Counted from the stretch's first letter, positions 53,241-62,520 are shown. The stretch: 64,000 nucleotides of DNA from Burkholderia sp. FERM BP-3421 (GCF_028657905.1 NZ_CP117782.1:1302001-1366000); one strand, 5' to 3'. Numbers and translations: made by a program. Notes: generated from the letters alone by a model not told the origin.

Positions 53241-54650
53241 GTGAGCCGCACTGCCGCCATCCAGCACGCCCTGAACCAGTTCGAATCCGGCACGTTCTTC
53301 GCCACCCTGAGCCGCCGCGTCGGCTTGCGCACCGAAAGCCAGGACAGCGGCTCGGCCGCCGCGCTGCGCGCGTACCTGACCGATGAGATCGCGCCCGAGG
53401 CTGAGCACCTCGGCTTTGAGATCCGCATCGTCGACAATCCCGTCGGCGGTGGCCCATTCCTGCTCGCATCGCGGCACGAGGACACCGCGTTGCCGACCGT
53501 GCTGATCTACGGCCACGGCGATGTCGTGCGTGGCTACGACGCGCAATGGCGTGCGCCGCTGTCGCCGTGGTCCCTGACCGTCGAGGGAGACCGCTGGTAC
53601 GGCCGGGGTAGCGCTGACAACAAGGGCCAGCACTCGATCAATCTCGCCGCGCTCGCGAGCGTCCTGGCCGCCCGCAGCGGCCGCCTCGGCTTCAACGCGA
53701 AACTCCTGATCGAGATGGGCGAGGAAACCGGCTCGCCGGGCCTCGACGCGCTGTGCCGCCGCGAACGCGACGCACTCGCGGCCGATGTGCTGATCGCATC
53801 CGACGGGCCGCGCGTCGCCGCCGAGCGACCGACCGTCTTCCTCGGCTCGCGCGGCGCGGTTAATTTCACGCTGAGCCTGCACGTCCGCGACGGCGCCCAC
53901 CATTCGGGCAACTGGGGCGGGCTGCTGCGCAATCCAGCGATCGTGCTGGCGCATGCGCTCGCGAGCCTTGTCGATGCGCACGGTGCGATCCGCGTCGACG
54001 ACCTGCGCCCGCCGCCGATCCCCGCCGCCGTACGCGACGCGCTCGCCGACCTGGCGGTCGGCGGCGGGCTCGGCGACCCGGCCATCGACGCGAACTGGGG
54101 CGAACCCGGCCTGACCGCCGCCGAGCGCGTATTCGGCTGGAATACGCTCGAAGTTCTCGCATTCAAGGCCGGCAACCCCGAGCATCCGGTCAATGCGATC
54201 CCGCCCGTCGCGTATGCGCACTGCCAGTTGCGCTTCGTCATCGGCACCGACTGGAAGGCGCTGCACGCGCACCTGCGCGCGCATCTCGACGCACACGGCT
54301 TCGCCGACGTCATCATCGACGTCGAGCGTGGCACGCCGGCGACGCGCCTTCCTCCCGACGATCCGTGGGTATGTTGGGCCGTCGCGTCGCTGGCGCGCAC
54401 GACCGGCAAGAAGCCCGCGATCCTGCCCAATCTCGGCGGTACGTTGCCGAATGACGTGTTCTCCAACACGCTCGGGCTGCCCACACTCTGGGTGCCGCAC
54501 TCGTATCCAGCGTGCGCGCAGCATGCGCCCGACGAGCATCTGCTTGGCAGCGTCGTATGCGAAGGCCTTCAGATGATGGCCGGACTCTTCTGGGATCTCG
54601 GCGACGCCGCGCCACTCGTTTGCCGCGCGGTACCCGACGCCAAACGCTGA
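53241..54650 (+). CDS. M20 family metallopeptidase
   Basis: A 469-residue cytosolic zinc peptidase of the M20 (ArgE/DapE/CPG2) family. The metal-site motifs are visible: GHGDVV, the bridging Asp in GRGSADNKGQ, the catalytic Glu pair in MGEETGSPG, SDGP, and HAPDEH near the C-terminus. A lid domain lies in the middle. GTG 53241 is chosen, with AGGAG 7 bases ahead. It would release an amino acid from a small peptide or acyl amino acid taken up by the next gene product. Confidence 0.88.
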   Translation: MSRTAAIQHALNQFESGTFFATLSRRVGLRTESQDSGSAAALRAYLTDEIAPEAEHLGFEIRIVDNPVGGGPFLLASRHEDTALPTVLIYGHGDVVRGYDAQWRAPLSPWSLTVEGDRWYGRGSADNKGQHSINLAALASVLAARSGRLGFNAKLLIEMGEETGSPGLDALCRRERDALAADVLIASDGPRVAAERPTVFLGSRGAVNFTLSLHVRDGAHHSGNWGGLLRNPAIVLAHALASLVDAHGAIRVDDLRPPPIPAAVRDALADLAVGGGLGDPAIDANWGEPGLTAAERVFGWNTLEVLAFKAGNPEHPVNAIPPVAYAHCQLRFVIGTDWKALHAHLRAHLDAHGFADVIIDVERGTPATRLPPDDPWVCWAVASLARTTGKKPAILPNLGGTLPNDVFSNTLGLPTLWVPHSYPACAQHAPDEHLLGSVVCEGLQMMAGLFWDLGDAAPLVCRAVPDAKR

Positions 54651-54703
54651 CGCGCCACGCCTGCATGTCAATCGTCCACACCTCGACGGAACAAGGACAA
54701 ACG

Positions 54704-55990
54704 ATGAACACTACGACCCCGGCCACACTGGAGAGCGCTCGCCCCGGTGCCGCGACAACACGTCGGATCATCATCGCTGCGTCGATCGGCAACGCGCTTG
54801 AATGGTTCGACCTCATCGTCTACGGCTTCTTTGCGGTGACGATCGCGAAGCTGTTCTTCCCCGCGACGAGCGAAGCAACGTCGTTGATGCTCACGCTCGG
54901 CACGTTCGGACTGTCGTACCTGATTCGGCCGATCGGCGGCTTCGTGCTCGGCGCGTACGCGGACCGCGCCGGACGCAAGGCATCGCTGCTGCTGTCGATC
55001 GGCATGATGATGGGCGGCACGCTGCTGATCGCCGCGATGCCGACCTATGCGTCGATCGGCATCTTCGCCCCGCTCGGTATCATTGTGTCCCGGCTGATGC
55101 AGGGCTTTTCCGCGGGCGGAGAATTCGCCAGTTCGACGGCGCTCCTGGTCGAACACGCCCCGCAGCGGCGCGGCTTCATGTCGAGCTGGCAGTTCGCGAG
55201 CCAGGGGCTTGCGACCCTGCTCGCGTCGGGCTTCGGCGCGCTGCTGACGAGCACGCTAACGCCCGCGCAGCTCGAAAGCTGGGGCTGGCGCGTACCGTTC
55301 CTGTTCGGCCTTGCGATCGGGCCGATCGGGCTGTACATCCGCCGCTACCTCGATGAAGGCGTCGAGTTCAAGATGCATGCGCACTCGGAAGCGCCCGTAC
55401 GCGAACTGTTCGCGGACCAGAAGATATGCGTGCTGCTCGCGATCGGTGTGCTCGTGATCTCGACTGCAGTCAACTACATGGTGTTGTACATGCCGACCTA
55501 CGCGATCAAGCACCTCGGCCTGCCCGCATCGAGCGGCTTCACGGCGACGCTCGCCACCGGCATCGTGCTGACGCTCGTCACGCCGCTCATCGGACACTGG
55601 TCGGATCGGGTCGGGCGCATCCGCATCATGACGGTCGCGGCGCTGCTGATGCTCGCCACCGTCTGGCCGGCATTTGCATGGCTCACGCACCATACGTCGT
55701 TCGCGACGATGATCGCTGCGTTGATCTGGATCGGCGCGCTGAAAGCGATGTATTGCGGCGCACTGCCCGCGCTGATGGCCGAGCTGTTCCCGGCACAGAC
55801 GCGCGCAACGGGGCTCGCGGTCAGCTACAACACGGGCGTAACTCTGTTCGGCGGCTTTGCGCCGTTCGTCGTCACGTGGCTCATCAGCGCGACCGGCAAC
55901 CGGCTGTCCCCGGCGCTCTACCTGATGGGCTGCGCACTGCTGAGCCTCTCCGCATTGTGCGTCGTGCGCAGACGCATGAGGATACGCTGA
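54704..55990 (+). CDS. MHS-family MFS transporter
   Basis: A 428-residue 12-helix symporter of the metabolite:H+ symporter branch. ASIGNALEWFDLIVYGFFAVTIAKLFFP at the start, the loop GAYADRAGRKASLLLS, LMQGFSAGGEFASSTALLVEHAP and LMAELFPAQTRATGLAVSYN are diagnostic. AAGGAC precedes ATG 54704. It lies 53 bp after the peptidase gene, so it probably imports the peptidase substrate (acyl amino acid, dipeptide or carboxylate). Confidence 0.9.
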   Translation: MNTTTPATLESARPGAATTRRIIIAASIGNALEWFDLIVYGFFAVTIAKLFFPATSEATSLMLTLGTFGLSYLIRPIGGFVLGAYADRAGRKASLLLSIGMMMGGTLLIAAMPTYASIGIFAPLGIIVSRLMQGFSAGGEFASSTALLVEHAPQRRGFMSSWQFASQGLATLLASGFGALLTSTLTPAQLESWGWRVPFLFGLAIGPIGLYIRRYLDEGVEFKMHAHSEAPVRELFADQKICVLLAIGVLVISTAVNYMVLYMPTYAIKHLGLPASSGFTATLATGIVLTLVTPLIGHWSDRVGRIRIMTVAALLMLATVWPAFAWLTHHTSFATMIAALIWIGALKAMYCGALPALMAELFPAQTRATGLAVSYNTGVTLFGGFAPFVVTWLISATGNRLSPALYLMGCALLSLSALCVVRRRMRIR

Positions 55991-56057
55991 TCGACACAAC
56001 GGCCATGGCCTGCGCGACAACGCCCGCCAACGCGGAGCCGATCGCCGCCCCAGCCTT

Positions 56058-57110
56058 TCACGGCGCGGGATTCGGCTGCAATTCGTGCAGCGCGTCGATT
56101 TCCGCGAGGATCTCGGGCGTCAGCTTCACCGCGAGGCTGCCGAGGTTTTCCCGCAGTTGCGCGAGCGAGGTCGCGCCGATCAGGTTGCTCGTCACGAACG
56201 GACGGCTGTTGACGAAGGCCAGCGCTAGCTGCGCGGGCGACAGGCCGTGGCGCTTCGCGAGCGCGACATAGCGCGACGTGGCCTGCACGGCCTGCGGCTT
56301 GCTGTAGCGCTGGAAGCGCTCGAACAGCGTGATGCGCGCACCGTCCGGGCGGGCGCCCTCCTCGTACTTGCCGCTGAGCCAGCCGAACGCGAGCGGCGAA
56401 TAGGCCAGCAGGCCGATGCGCTCGCGGTGGCTGAACTCCGACAGGCCGTTCTCGAACGTGCGATTGAGCAGGCTGTACGGATTCTGGATGCTGACGATGC
56501 GCGGCAGGCCCAGGCGCTGCGCCGCCTGCAGGAACTGCGCGACGCCCCACGGCGTCTCGTTCGACACGCCGATGTGCCGCACCTTGCCCGCCTTCACGAA
56601 CTCGGCGAGCACGCTGAGCGTTTCCTCGATCGGCACCGTATAGGCGTCGTCGATCCACGGGTACGCGGGCCGGCCGAACGTCGTCGTGCTGCGGTCGGGC
56701 CAGTGCAGCTGGTACAGGTCGATGTAATCGGTCTGCAGCCGCCGGAGGCTGCCGTCGAGCGCCTCGGTGAGATTGGCCCGGTCGAACTGATTGCCCTCGC
56801 CCCGGATATGGCGGGGATTGTGCGGCTGGCGCGCGGGCCCTGCGATCTTCGTCGCGATCACGACCTTCGCTCGCCGCGCCCGATCCTGCGCGAGCCAGCT
56901 GCCGATGTACTGTTCGGTGCGGCCCTGCGTCTCGGGCCGGGGCGGCACCGGATACATCTCGGCGGCGTCGATCAGCGTGACGCCCGCGTCGACCGCGTGG
57001 TCGAGCTGCGCGTGTGCGTCCTGTTCGCTGTTCTGTTCGCCCCATGTCATCGTGCCGAGCCCGATCAGGCTCACTTCGACGCCTGAATCGCCGAGGGTGC
57101 GGTATTCCAT
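56058..57110 (-). CDS. tas: NADP(H)-dependent aldo/keto reductase, Tas type
   Basis: A 350-residue TIM-barrel reductase. The catalytic Tyr is in the block DAAEMYPVPPRPETQGRTE (Asp-Tyr of the tetrad), with the Lys in VVIATKIAGPAR and the His in DLYQLHWPDRS. This sequence order and the length follow E. coli Tas closely. AGGAAA precedes ATG 57110. Its last 95 bp are duplicated at 51644-51738. Confidence 0.92.
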   Translation of the reverse strand: MEYRTLGDSGVEVSLIGLGTMTWGEQNSEQDAHAQLDHAVDAGVTLIDAAEMYPVPPRPETQGRTEQYIGSWLAQDRARRAKVVIATKIAGPARQPHNPRHIRGEGNQFDRANLTEALDGSLRRLQTDYIDLYQLHWPDRSTTTFGRPAYPWIDDAYTVPIEETLSVLAEFVKAGKVRHIGVSNETPWGVAQFLQAAQRLGLPRIVSIQNPYSLLNRTFENGLSEFSHRERIGLLAYSPLAFGWLSGKYEEGARPDGARITLFERFQRYSKPQAVQATSRYVALAKRHGLSPAQLALAFVNSRPFVTSNLIGATSLAQLRENLGSLAVKLTPEILAEIDALHELQPNPAP

Positions 57111-57312
57111 GTGCGGTTTCCTGGTGCGCCGGCTTCGCCGCGTCGTGCGCGGTCCGGCTGGGTGAAGGGTGGAAGGCGTTCATGCGGCGGATGCACCGGA
57201 CCGGCGCGAACGCCCTGCCCGGCCGCACCCGGCCGCGAAACTTCCGAACTGTACCGTTAACGCGCCCCAGTCCGCACGACCCGCACCCTCCGTTCCGACC
57301 CGCCGCCCGGCA

Positions 57313-57750
57313 TCACGCGGGGCGCTGGATCATGCAGGTCGCCGACGCATGCGCGACGATCTTGTCGTCCGGCGTCTTCAGCGTGCCCTCGGCCACGCCG
57401 AGATTCTTCGACAGATGAATCACGCGCCCTTCCGCGATCAGGTCGGTGTCGCGCGGCACCGGCCGCAGCATCTTCACATGCAGGTCGATCGTCCCGTAGC
57501 CGATGCCCGCGTCCAGCATCGTATGCACCGCGCACCCCGTGACGGAATCCAGCACGGTTGCCGCGAAGCCGCCGTGCACGCCGCCGAGCGGATTCAGATG
57601 GCGCTCGTCGGCGCGCGCGCTCATCTTCACGTAGCCGACCTCGACGGTCTCGGGGCGCATGGGCATGGTCTGGGAAATCGACGCGAGCGGCACATCTCCC
57701 GCAACGGCAGCACGCAGCAATTCAATGCCGGACATCGAAAGCGGATTCAT
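57313..57750 (-). CDS. PaaI-type acyl-CoA thioesterase (hotdog fold)
   Basis: A 145-residue hotdog thioesterase. The family motif LNPLGGVHGGFAATVLDSVTGCAVHTML (catalytic Asp in DSVTG) and the C-terminal GVAEGTLKTPDDKIVAHASATCMI are clear. ATG 57750 has AGGAGT 7 bases ahead. It is divergent from an HxlR-type regulator. Confidence 0.9.
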   Translation of the reverse strand: MNPLSMSGIELLRAAVAGDVPLASISQTMPMRPETVEVGYVKMSARADERHLNPLGGVHGGFAATVLDSVTGCAVHTMLDAGIGYGTIDLHVKMLRPVPRDTDLIAEGRVIHLSKNLGVAEGTLKTPDDKIVAHASATCMIQRPA

Positions 57751-57803
57751 CTGGGCGACTCCTGGAGGTGACATCGACAACGCGATCGTTGCCAGCGAGG
57801 TTG

Positions 57804-57824
57804 TGAGTTCCAAAACAGAACTCA
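57804..57824. promoter_or_regulatory. Inverted repeat between thioesterase and HxlR genes
   Basis: TGAGTTC (57804-57810) and GAACTCA (57818-57824) separated by 7 bases, in the divergent intergenic region. A candidate HxlR-type operator; binding is inferred from position. Confidence 0.5.
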
Positions 57825-57932
57825 TTATTCGTATGCCGCCGAAACCTGTCAACGCGGAAATGCCGTTTCACTCGAATGTCCGTTCTACAATGGAACCCGC
57901 AATCCCGCGAACCCTCCTGGCGAGACTTGATC

Positions 57933-58439
57933 ATGAAATGGGATGACGTCGGCTCGATGCCGTGTTCGGTCGCGCGTACGCTGGCGGTGCTCGGTGATCG
58001 CTGGACCATGCTGATCCTGCGCAACGCGTTCTGGGGCATGCGGCGCTTCGACGCGTTCCAGGCCCAGCTCGGCGTGACCCGCCACGTCCTCGCGGAACGC
58101 CTCGCGCGCCTCGTCGACGAAGGCGTGCTGGTCAAACACGCCTACCAGGAACGGCCGCCGCGCTTCGAATACCGCCTGTCGGACAAGGGACGCGATCTCT
58201 ATCCGGTCCTGCTTGCACTGACGGCCTGGGGCGACCGCTGGAAGGACGACGGCGCGGGACCGCCGGTCGTGCTCCGGCATCGCAGCTGCGGCCATCTGAT
58301 CGAGCCGGTGATGGTGTGCTCGGCCTGCGGCGAAGCGCTCGATCCGCGCGCGGTCGAAGCGCTGCCGGGCCCGGGCTGGCCGCGCGAGACGGCCGCCCCG
58401 GATGAAGAGCCGGCCGCCGGGGAGCCGGCCGCCGGATGA
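57933..58439 (+). CDS. HxlR family transcriptional regulator
   Basis: A 168-residue regulator with a winged helix: CSVARTLAVLGDRWTMLILRNAFWGMRRFDAFQAQLGVTRHVLAERLARLVDEGVL is characteristic, including the conserved Cys near the N-terminus (C11). A CxxC pair near the end (MVCSACGEAL) could bind metal. ATG 57933 is the start with a typical position of that Cys. The last 20 residues are Pro/Glu/Ala-rich. Confidence 0.92.
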   Translation: MKWDDVGSMPCSVARTLAVLGDRWTMLILRNAFWGMRRFDAFQAQLGVTRHVLAERLARLVDEGVLVKHAYQERPPRFEYRLSDKGRDLYPVLLALTAWGDRWKDDGAGPPVVLRHRSCGHLIEPVMVCSACGEALDPRAVEALPGPGWPRETAAPDEEPAAGEPAAG

Positions 58440-58450
58440 CCGGCCGTGCG

Positions 58451-58867
58451 TTACGCCTGCACGTTGACACCGCCGGGCGGCGCGCTCTTGGTCATGCGCG
58501 CCACCATTTGGGCGATTGCCTGCTGCAGCGCGCCTGCAATCGCCTGCGCCTGTACCGTGAGCGCCTGACGCTCGGTATCGCTGCGCGCCTGCGCGATCTG
58601 CTGCTGGATCTGCTGGAGTTGCTGCTGCAGGCGCTTGATGTTCTCCTGCTCCAGGTTGGTCGTCGGATCGCTCGCGCCGCCGGAATCGCCGAGCCCTGCG
58701 ATCGGACCCGGCCCCTTGCGCGGCGCGGCGGCGCCCTGCACCGGCGCCGCCGCGCCCGTCCCCGTTTGGGCATCGTTGCCGTTCGTGCCCGCGTGGGTCG
58801 TCGCGGGATTCGCCGCCGTCAAGTAGCCGGACGAACCGGATGCCCCTGCGACTGGTTGAATCGTCAT
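58451..58867 (-). CDS. FlxA-like small coiled-coil protein
   Basis: A 138-residue protein with a Ser/Gly/Ala-rich N-terminus and a Gln-rich coiled coil at residues about 70-120 (EQENIKRLQQQLQQIQQQIAQARSDTERQAL). This resembles the FlxA-like family, whose function is not known. GGAG lies 8 bases before ATG 58867. No signal peptide is seen. It converges on the HxlR gene. Confidence 0.65.
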   Translation of the reverse strand: MTIQPVAGASGSSGYLTAANPATTHAGTNGNDAQTGTGAAAPVQGAAAPRKGPGPIAGLGDSGGASDPTTNLEQENIKRLQQQLQQIQQQIAQARSDTERQALTVQAQAIAGALQQAIAQMVARMTKSAPPGGVNVQA

Positions 58868-59051
58868 GTCGTTAACTCCGTATGAATGAGCGCTCTCAGA
58901 TGCGTGGAACGGCCGGCGCACCGGTTCTGCTTCACGCACGACGACATAACGGCCGGCCGCCGGGCAACTTGAGCGGCCACCGCGCACTTCTTGACCAGCT
59001 GACACCGTCATCGATAGGCTGGCGCTTCCGCCACCTCGCGCCGCTCACACC

Positions 59052-59357
59052 ATGATCACCTGCTATCTGCGCTACATCGTCGACCCGGCGAAGCTCGATG
59101 AATTCGAGATCTACGGCAAGATGTGGATTCCGCTCGTCGAACAATTCGGCGGACAGCATCACGGTTATTTCATGCCGTCGGAGGGCGCGAACGATGTGGC
59201 GCTCGCGCTGTTCTCCTTCCCCAGCCTGGCCGCCTACGAGATCTACCGGGAACAGTCGAAGCACGACCCGGCGTGCATCGCGGCCTTCGACTACGCCGCC
59301 AGGACCCGCTGTTTCGAGCGCTACGAGCGCAGCTTCTTCAGGCCCGTGTTCCGCTAG
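59052..59357 (+). CDS. NIPSNAP family protein
   Basis: A 101-residue dimeric alpha-beta barrel protein of the NIPSNAP family (ITCYLRYIVDPAKLDEFEIYGKMWIPLVEQFGGQHHGYF; FSFPSLAAYEIYREQSKHDP; ERSFFRPV). No catalytic role is established for the family. It is a single gene with no neighbour in the same direction. Confidence 0.88.
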   Translation: MITCYLRYIVDPAKLDEFEIYGKMWIPLVEQFGGQHHGYFMPSEGANDVALALFSFPSLAAYEIYREQSKHDPACIAAFDYAARTRCFERYERSFFRPVFR

Positions 59358-59878
59358 CCGGCCGCGGCCGACAGCGGAAAGCACGGAAACTGGCGCCCCG
59401 CGCGCGCACGGCCCGCGCATGGCATGGCCATTGATCGCCATCGGGCCGCCCATCGTGCGGGTCGGACGATACAATTATTCACAAATCAGCCTCGCTACGC
59501 GGGAAGCCCCGCGCATATACTCGAAGCGCATCGTCTCCTCGTGCCGATGGGTCTGATGCAAAGAAAGCCCCCTGCTGCTCTCTCGCGGTTCGGGGCTTTC
59601 GCATTGGCGGGCGCGCAACTCGCCGGCTCCTCCGAGTTGCGTCGCGACAAGCGGCGAACCAATGGCGATTTTCATCGGCAAGGTTGCGCCGACGCGGCAA
59701 TCAAGGAAGAGGCAGAGGCGGCCCGCCATCGCACCCTTGCCTCATCAGTTGCTTTCGAGATCCCCCATCGACGGAATCGTCTACGCCTGCCGCGATGGAA
59801 GTGCGCGGCGAAACCACCTCGACCGATCGCGACAACGCGCGCCGGACCGACGGTAGCGACAACCCCGTGGATGACGCC
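59358..59878. other. Intergenic region between NIPSNAP and ArsR-rhodanese genes
   Basis: No supported gene except a tiny minus-strand frame at 59475-59531 (18 codons: MRFEYMRGASRVARLICE, with GAGGAG ahead). A stem GAAAGCCCC (59563-59571) with GGGGCTTTC (59592-59600) lies before it and is followed on the minus strand by TTTCTTTG, so it probably terminates the ArsR-rhodanese message. A smaller stem GCAACTCG/CGAGTTGC is at 59615-59640. Confidence 0.45.
59563..59600 (-). terminator. Probable terminator of the ArsR-rhodanese gene
   Basis: A 9-bp perfect stem with a 20-base loop, T-rich after the stem on the minus strand. Confidence 0.5.
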
Positions 59879-60535
59879 CTAGGCCGCGGTCTCGACGCGC
59901 AGGCCCGCGGCCTGCCACTCCGGGAACCCGCTCGCGAGCCGGCGCGCGCGCCGGCCCTGCGCGCGCAGGGCGGCGACCGCGTCGGCGGACAGCGTGCAAT
60001 ACGCACCCCGGCAGTACGCGACGATCTCCTGGTCGCGCGGCAATTCCGCGATCCGGCGCGCAAGCGCCTCCAACGGGATATTGATCGCGCCGGGCAGATG
60101 ACCGAGCGCGTATTCATGCTCCGGACGCACGTCGAGCAGCGTCACGCTGTGCGCGTCGAGCCGGGTCAGCAGTTCCTCGCGCGAGATCGCCTCCAGGCGA
60201 TCTCGGTGCGCGACGCTATCGGCAACGAATTCGCGCAACGCTGCGCGATTGGACTCCGCAAGCCCGCGCAACGCCGCCAGCACCGGCTCGATGGGCCCCG
60301 CCCCGAGCCGGTACAGCACCCGCTTGCCGTCTCGGCGCGCCTGGACCAAGCCCGCGCGGCGCAGCGACTGCAGATGCTGGGATGCATTGGCGACCGACAG
60401 CGCCGTCAATTCCGCCAACTGTTCGACCGAACGCTCCCCCTGCGCTGCATGCTCGAGCAGCGCCAGCCGATGCGGATGGCCAAGCGTTTTCGCCAACTCC
60501 GCCAGTTCGCCGAAAATCTGGGTCGGGATATCCAT
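59879..60535 (-). CDS. ArsR-type regulator fused to a rhodanese domain
   Basis: A 218-residue fusion. Residues 1-90 form an ArsR/SmtB winged helix (LAKTLGHPHRLALLEHAAQGERSVEQLAELTALSVANASQHLQSLRRAGLV). Residues 118-215 form a rhodanese domain with the active-site loop CRGAYC (C175 and C180) and LDVRPEHEYALGHLPGAINIP. Such proteins are thought to sense sulfane sulfur, thiols or metals. It is divergent from a DUF2938 membrane protein, across a perfect operator-like repeat. Confidence 0.93.
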   Translation of the reverse strand: MDIPTQIFGELAELAKTLGHPHRLALLEHAAQGERSVEQLAELTALSVANASQHLQSLRRAGLVQARRDGKRVLYRLGAGPIEPVLAALRGLAESNRAALREFVADSVAHRDRLEAISREELLTRLDAHSVTLLDVRPEHEYALGHLPGAINIPLEALARRIAELPRDQEIVAYCRGAYCTLSADAVAALRAQGRRARRLASGFPEWQAAGLRVETAA

Positions 60536-60570
60536 GCCTCGCATTGTCACAAAGACGGACGTCAGATTCA

Positions 60571-60596
60571 ATCATTCAATCATTTAATTGAATGAT
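60571..60596. promoter_or_regulatory. ArsR-type operator
   Basis: ATCATTCAAT (60571-60580) and its reverse complement (60587-60596) separated by 6 bp, located between the divergent ArsR-rhodanese and DUF2938 genes. The symmetry and AT-rich centre fit ArsR/SmtB sites. Confidence 0.75.
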
Positions 60597-60650
60597 GTGC
60601 TAGCATCGATCCCCTCCTATTCATCTCCACCTATGAACGGAAGAGCCTCG

Positions 60651-61154
60651 ATGACACCGCTCCTGGAAATCTTGCTGCACGCGACGCTGATCGGCATCGG
60701 CGCGACTGCCGTACTTGACCTGTGGGGCGCGCTGCTGAAGCGCGCGCTGGGAATCGCACCGTTGAATCTGCGGATGGTCGGGCGCTGGATCGGCCATGTC
60801 GCTCAAGGGCGCTTTTTCCTTGGCAACGTGGCGGCCGCCGCGTCGATCCGAGGTGAGGCATTGATCGGCTGGGCGATCCATTACCTGAGCGGCATCGTCT
60901 TCGCCCTGGCGCTGGTCGCCGTGAGCGGCATGGATTGGCTGCGCGCGCCCACGCTCGTTCCTGCGCTGTCGGTCGGCATCGGCACCATCGTCCTGCCGTT
61001 CTTCGTGATGCAGCCGGGCATGGGCGCTGGAATCGCCGCATCCAACACGCCCAAGCCGAATCAGGCGCGCCTGCGCAGCCTGTTGAGCCACACGGTGTTC
61101 GGCGTCGGGCTCTATGGCGCGGCCGGATTGCTTGCCCTGTTGCGTACCGCCTGA
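60651..61154 (+). CDS. DUF2938 family membrane protein
   Basis: A 167-residue inner-membrane protein with four to five hydrophobic segments and DUF2938 features (IGATAVLDLWGALLKRALGIAPLNLRMVGRWIGHV; GIGTIVLPFFVMQPGMGAGIAASNTPKPNQARLRSLLSHTVFG). ATG 60651 (MTPLLEILLHATLIG) has GGAAGAG ahead; ATG 60633 is an alternative. It is probably controlled by the divergent ArsR-rhodanese protein. Confidence 0.87.
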   Translation: MTPLLEILLHATLIGIGATAVLDLWGALLKRALGIAPLNLRMVGRWIGHVAQGRFFLGNVAAAASIRGEALIGWAIHYLSGIVFALALVAVSGMDWLRAPTLVPALSVGIGTIVLPFFVMQPGMGAGIAASNTPKPNQARLRSLLSHTVFGVGLYGAAGLLALLRTA

Positions 61155-61236
61155 CTCCGCGCGCCCGGCGGCGAAGCGCGTCGCCGGGCATCGTCCACGC
61201 AGCGCGGCGGCCATTCCGGGAGGCCCGACGGGGAAA

Positions 61237-62223
61237 TCACGCGCTTGATTTCCCCGGCCCCGCCGGCGGGGCAAGCCAGTCGCGTGTCCCAAACGGCGGG
61301 CGCGGCACGCGCGTGCGCCACCAGCGCCACATCACGAGCGCGCAGATCCCGAGCAGAGCCAACACCAGCACACTGCCTTCCGGCCCCGCCGCGCCGCCGC
61401 TCAGCAGCGGATAACCGAGCGGATGCGAGGTGAACAGTACGCCCTCGATCATCCGGCCGCTGTCCGCCGCGCCGTACACGAACGATTCGCCCCAGTCCCA
61501 CGCCGCGTGGAAACCGATCGCCCACCAAAGCGAGCCGGTATACCAGAGCGACAAGCAGAACAGCAGGCCGAACAACATGGCCACGGCAAGCCCGACCGGC
61601 GTTTCCCCCGGGCTGAAGCCATGCAATGCGCCAAACAGCACGGACAACAACAGCGCCGCCCACCAGAATCCAAGCCCGCGCGCCAACGTGTATTGCAGAT
61701 AGCCGCGCAGCAGCATCTCCTCGAACAGCCCGGTCATCGAGAAAATGAACGCCCATTGCAACCCGTGCACGAGCGCCTGCCCGACGTCGGCGGATGGCGC
61801 GTCGAGCCGGATCCAGCCGGCCTGAACCTGAACCAGCACGAGCGCCGAGATCGCGACGATACCCGCCAGCGCGCCCCATCCGAAGCGCCGCACGCGGGCT
61901 TCGCCGAGCAATCCGTAGAACCGCGGCGAACGACGCTCGAACCGCGCGACACCCCACGTCGCAATGAGTACGGCCGCCACCTGCACGCACTCCATCAGCG
62001 CCGCGCCCGCGATCGAAAACCCCGGGTCGCCCGGCATCGGCATCAAGCGGTGCGACGCGAACACGAGCCCGGCCGCCACGGCGGCGAACAGCACGGCAAA
62101 CGACAAGGCCGCCCACCCCGCGCGCAAGCCGTCGCCGCCGAGGAACACGCGGCGGAAACGGGAACGCGGGGTGGCGGGCTGGAGAGACTCGGCGGATGCC
62201 GAAGGACGAACGGTAGGTTTCAA
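61237..62223 (-). CDS. CPBP family intramembrane metalloprotease
   Basis: A 328-residue protein with about eight membrane segments. The CPBP (Abi) motifs are present: FEEMLLRGYLQ (EExxxR), FGALHGF (FxxxH) and FHAAWDWGES (HxxxD/N). The start is TTG 62223, supported by AGGAG six bases ahead; no ATG fits. Functions of CPBP proteins range from prenyl processing to bacteriocin immunity, and no target is evident here. Confidence 0.88.
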   Translation of the reverse strand: MKPTVRPSASAESLQPATPRSRFRRVFLGGDGLRAGWAALSFAVLFAAVAAGLVFASHRLMPMPGDPGFSIAGAALMECVQVAAVLIATWGVARFERRSPRFYGLLGEARVRRFGWGALAGIVAISALVLVQVQAGWIRLDAPSADVGQALVHGLQWAFIFSMTGLFEEMLLRGYLQYTLARGLGFWWAALLLSVLFGALHGFSPGETPVGLAVAMLFGLLFCLSLWYTGSLWWAIGFHAAWDWGESFVYGAADSGRMIEGVLFTSHPLGYPLLSGGAAGPEGSVLVLALLGICALVMWRWWRTRVPRPPFGTRDWLAPPAGPGKSSA

Positions 62224-62520
62224 GCGCGCTCCTGGTCGTCATGAGGGAAGCCGCATCGTCTCGCCGATCGCAATCCGGTGCGGGCGCGGGTCATTCTGCC
62301 ACTGCCGTTCGCCGAACACACCTGTCTCGCCCACGACGAACCGGACGGGCCCGGGCACGCGAAGGCAGCCGCGATCCGGCCGCCCGCCCCGCCGGACTTG
62401 CGCGGACGGGGCTGTGCTACGCTTCGCGCAGTCACGAACAAGAACGGGATTCGCGGGCGGCCACACCTGCGCGGCCGCCCGCGCCAATCCAGCACACACA
62501 CTGAAACGCGGGGAATCACG

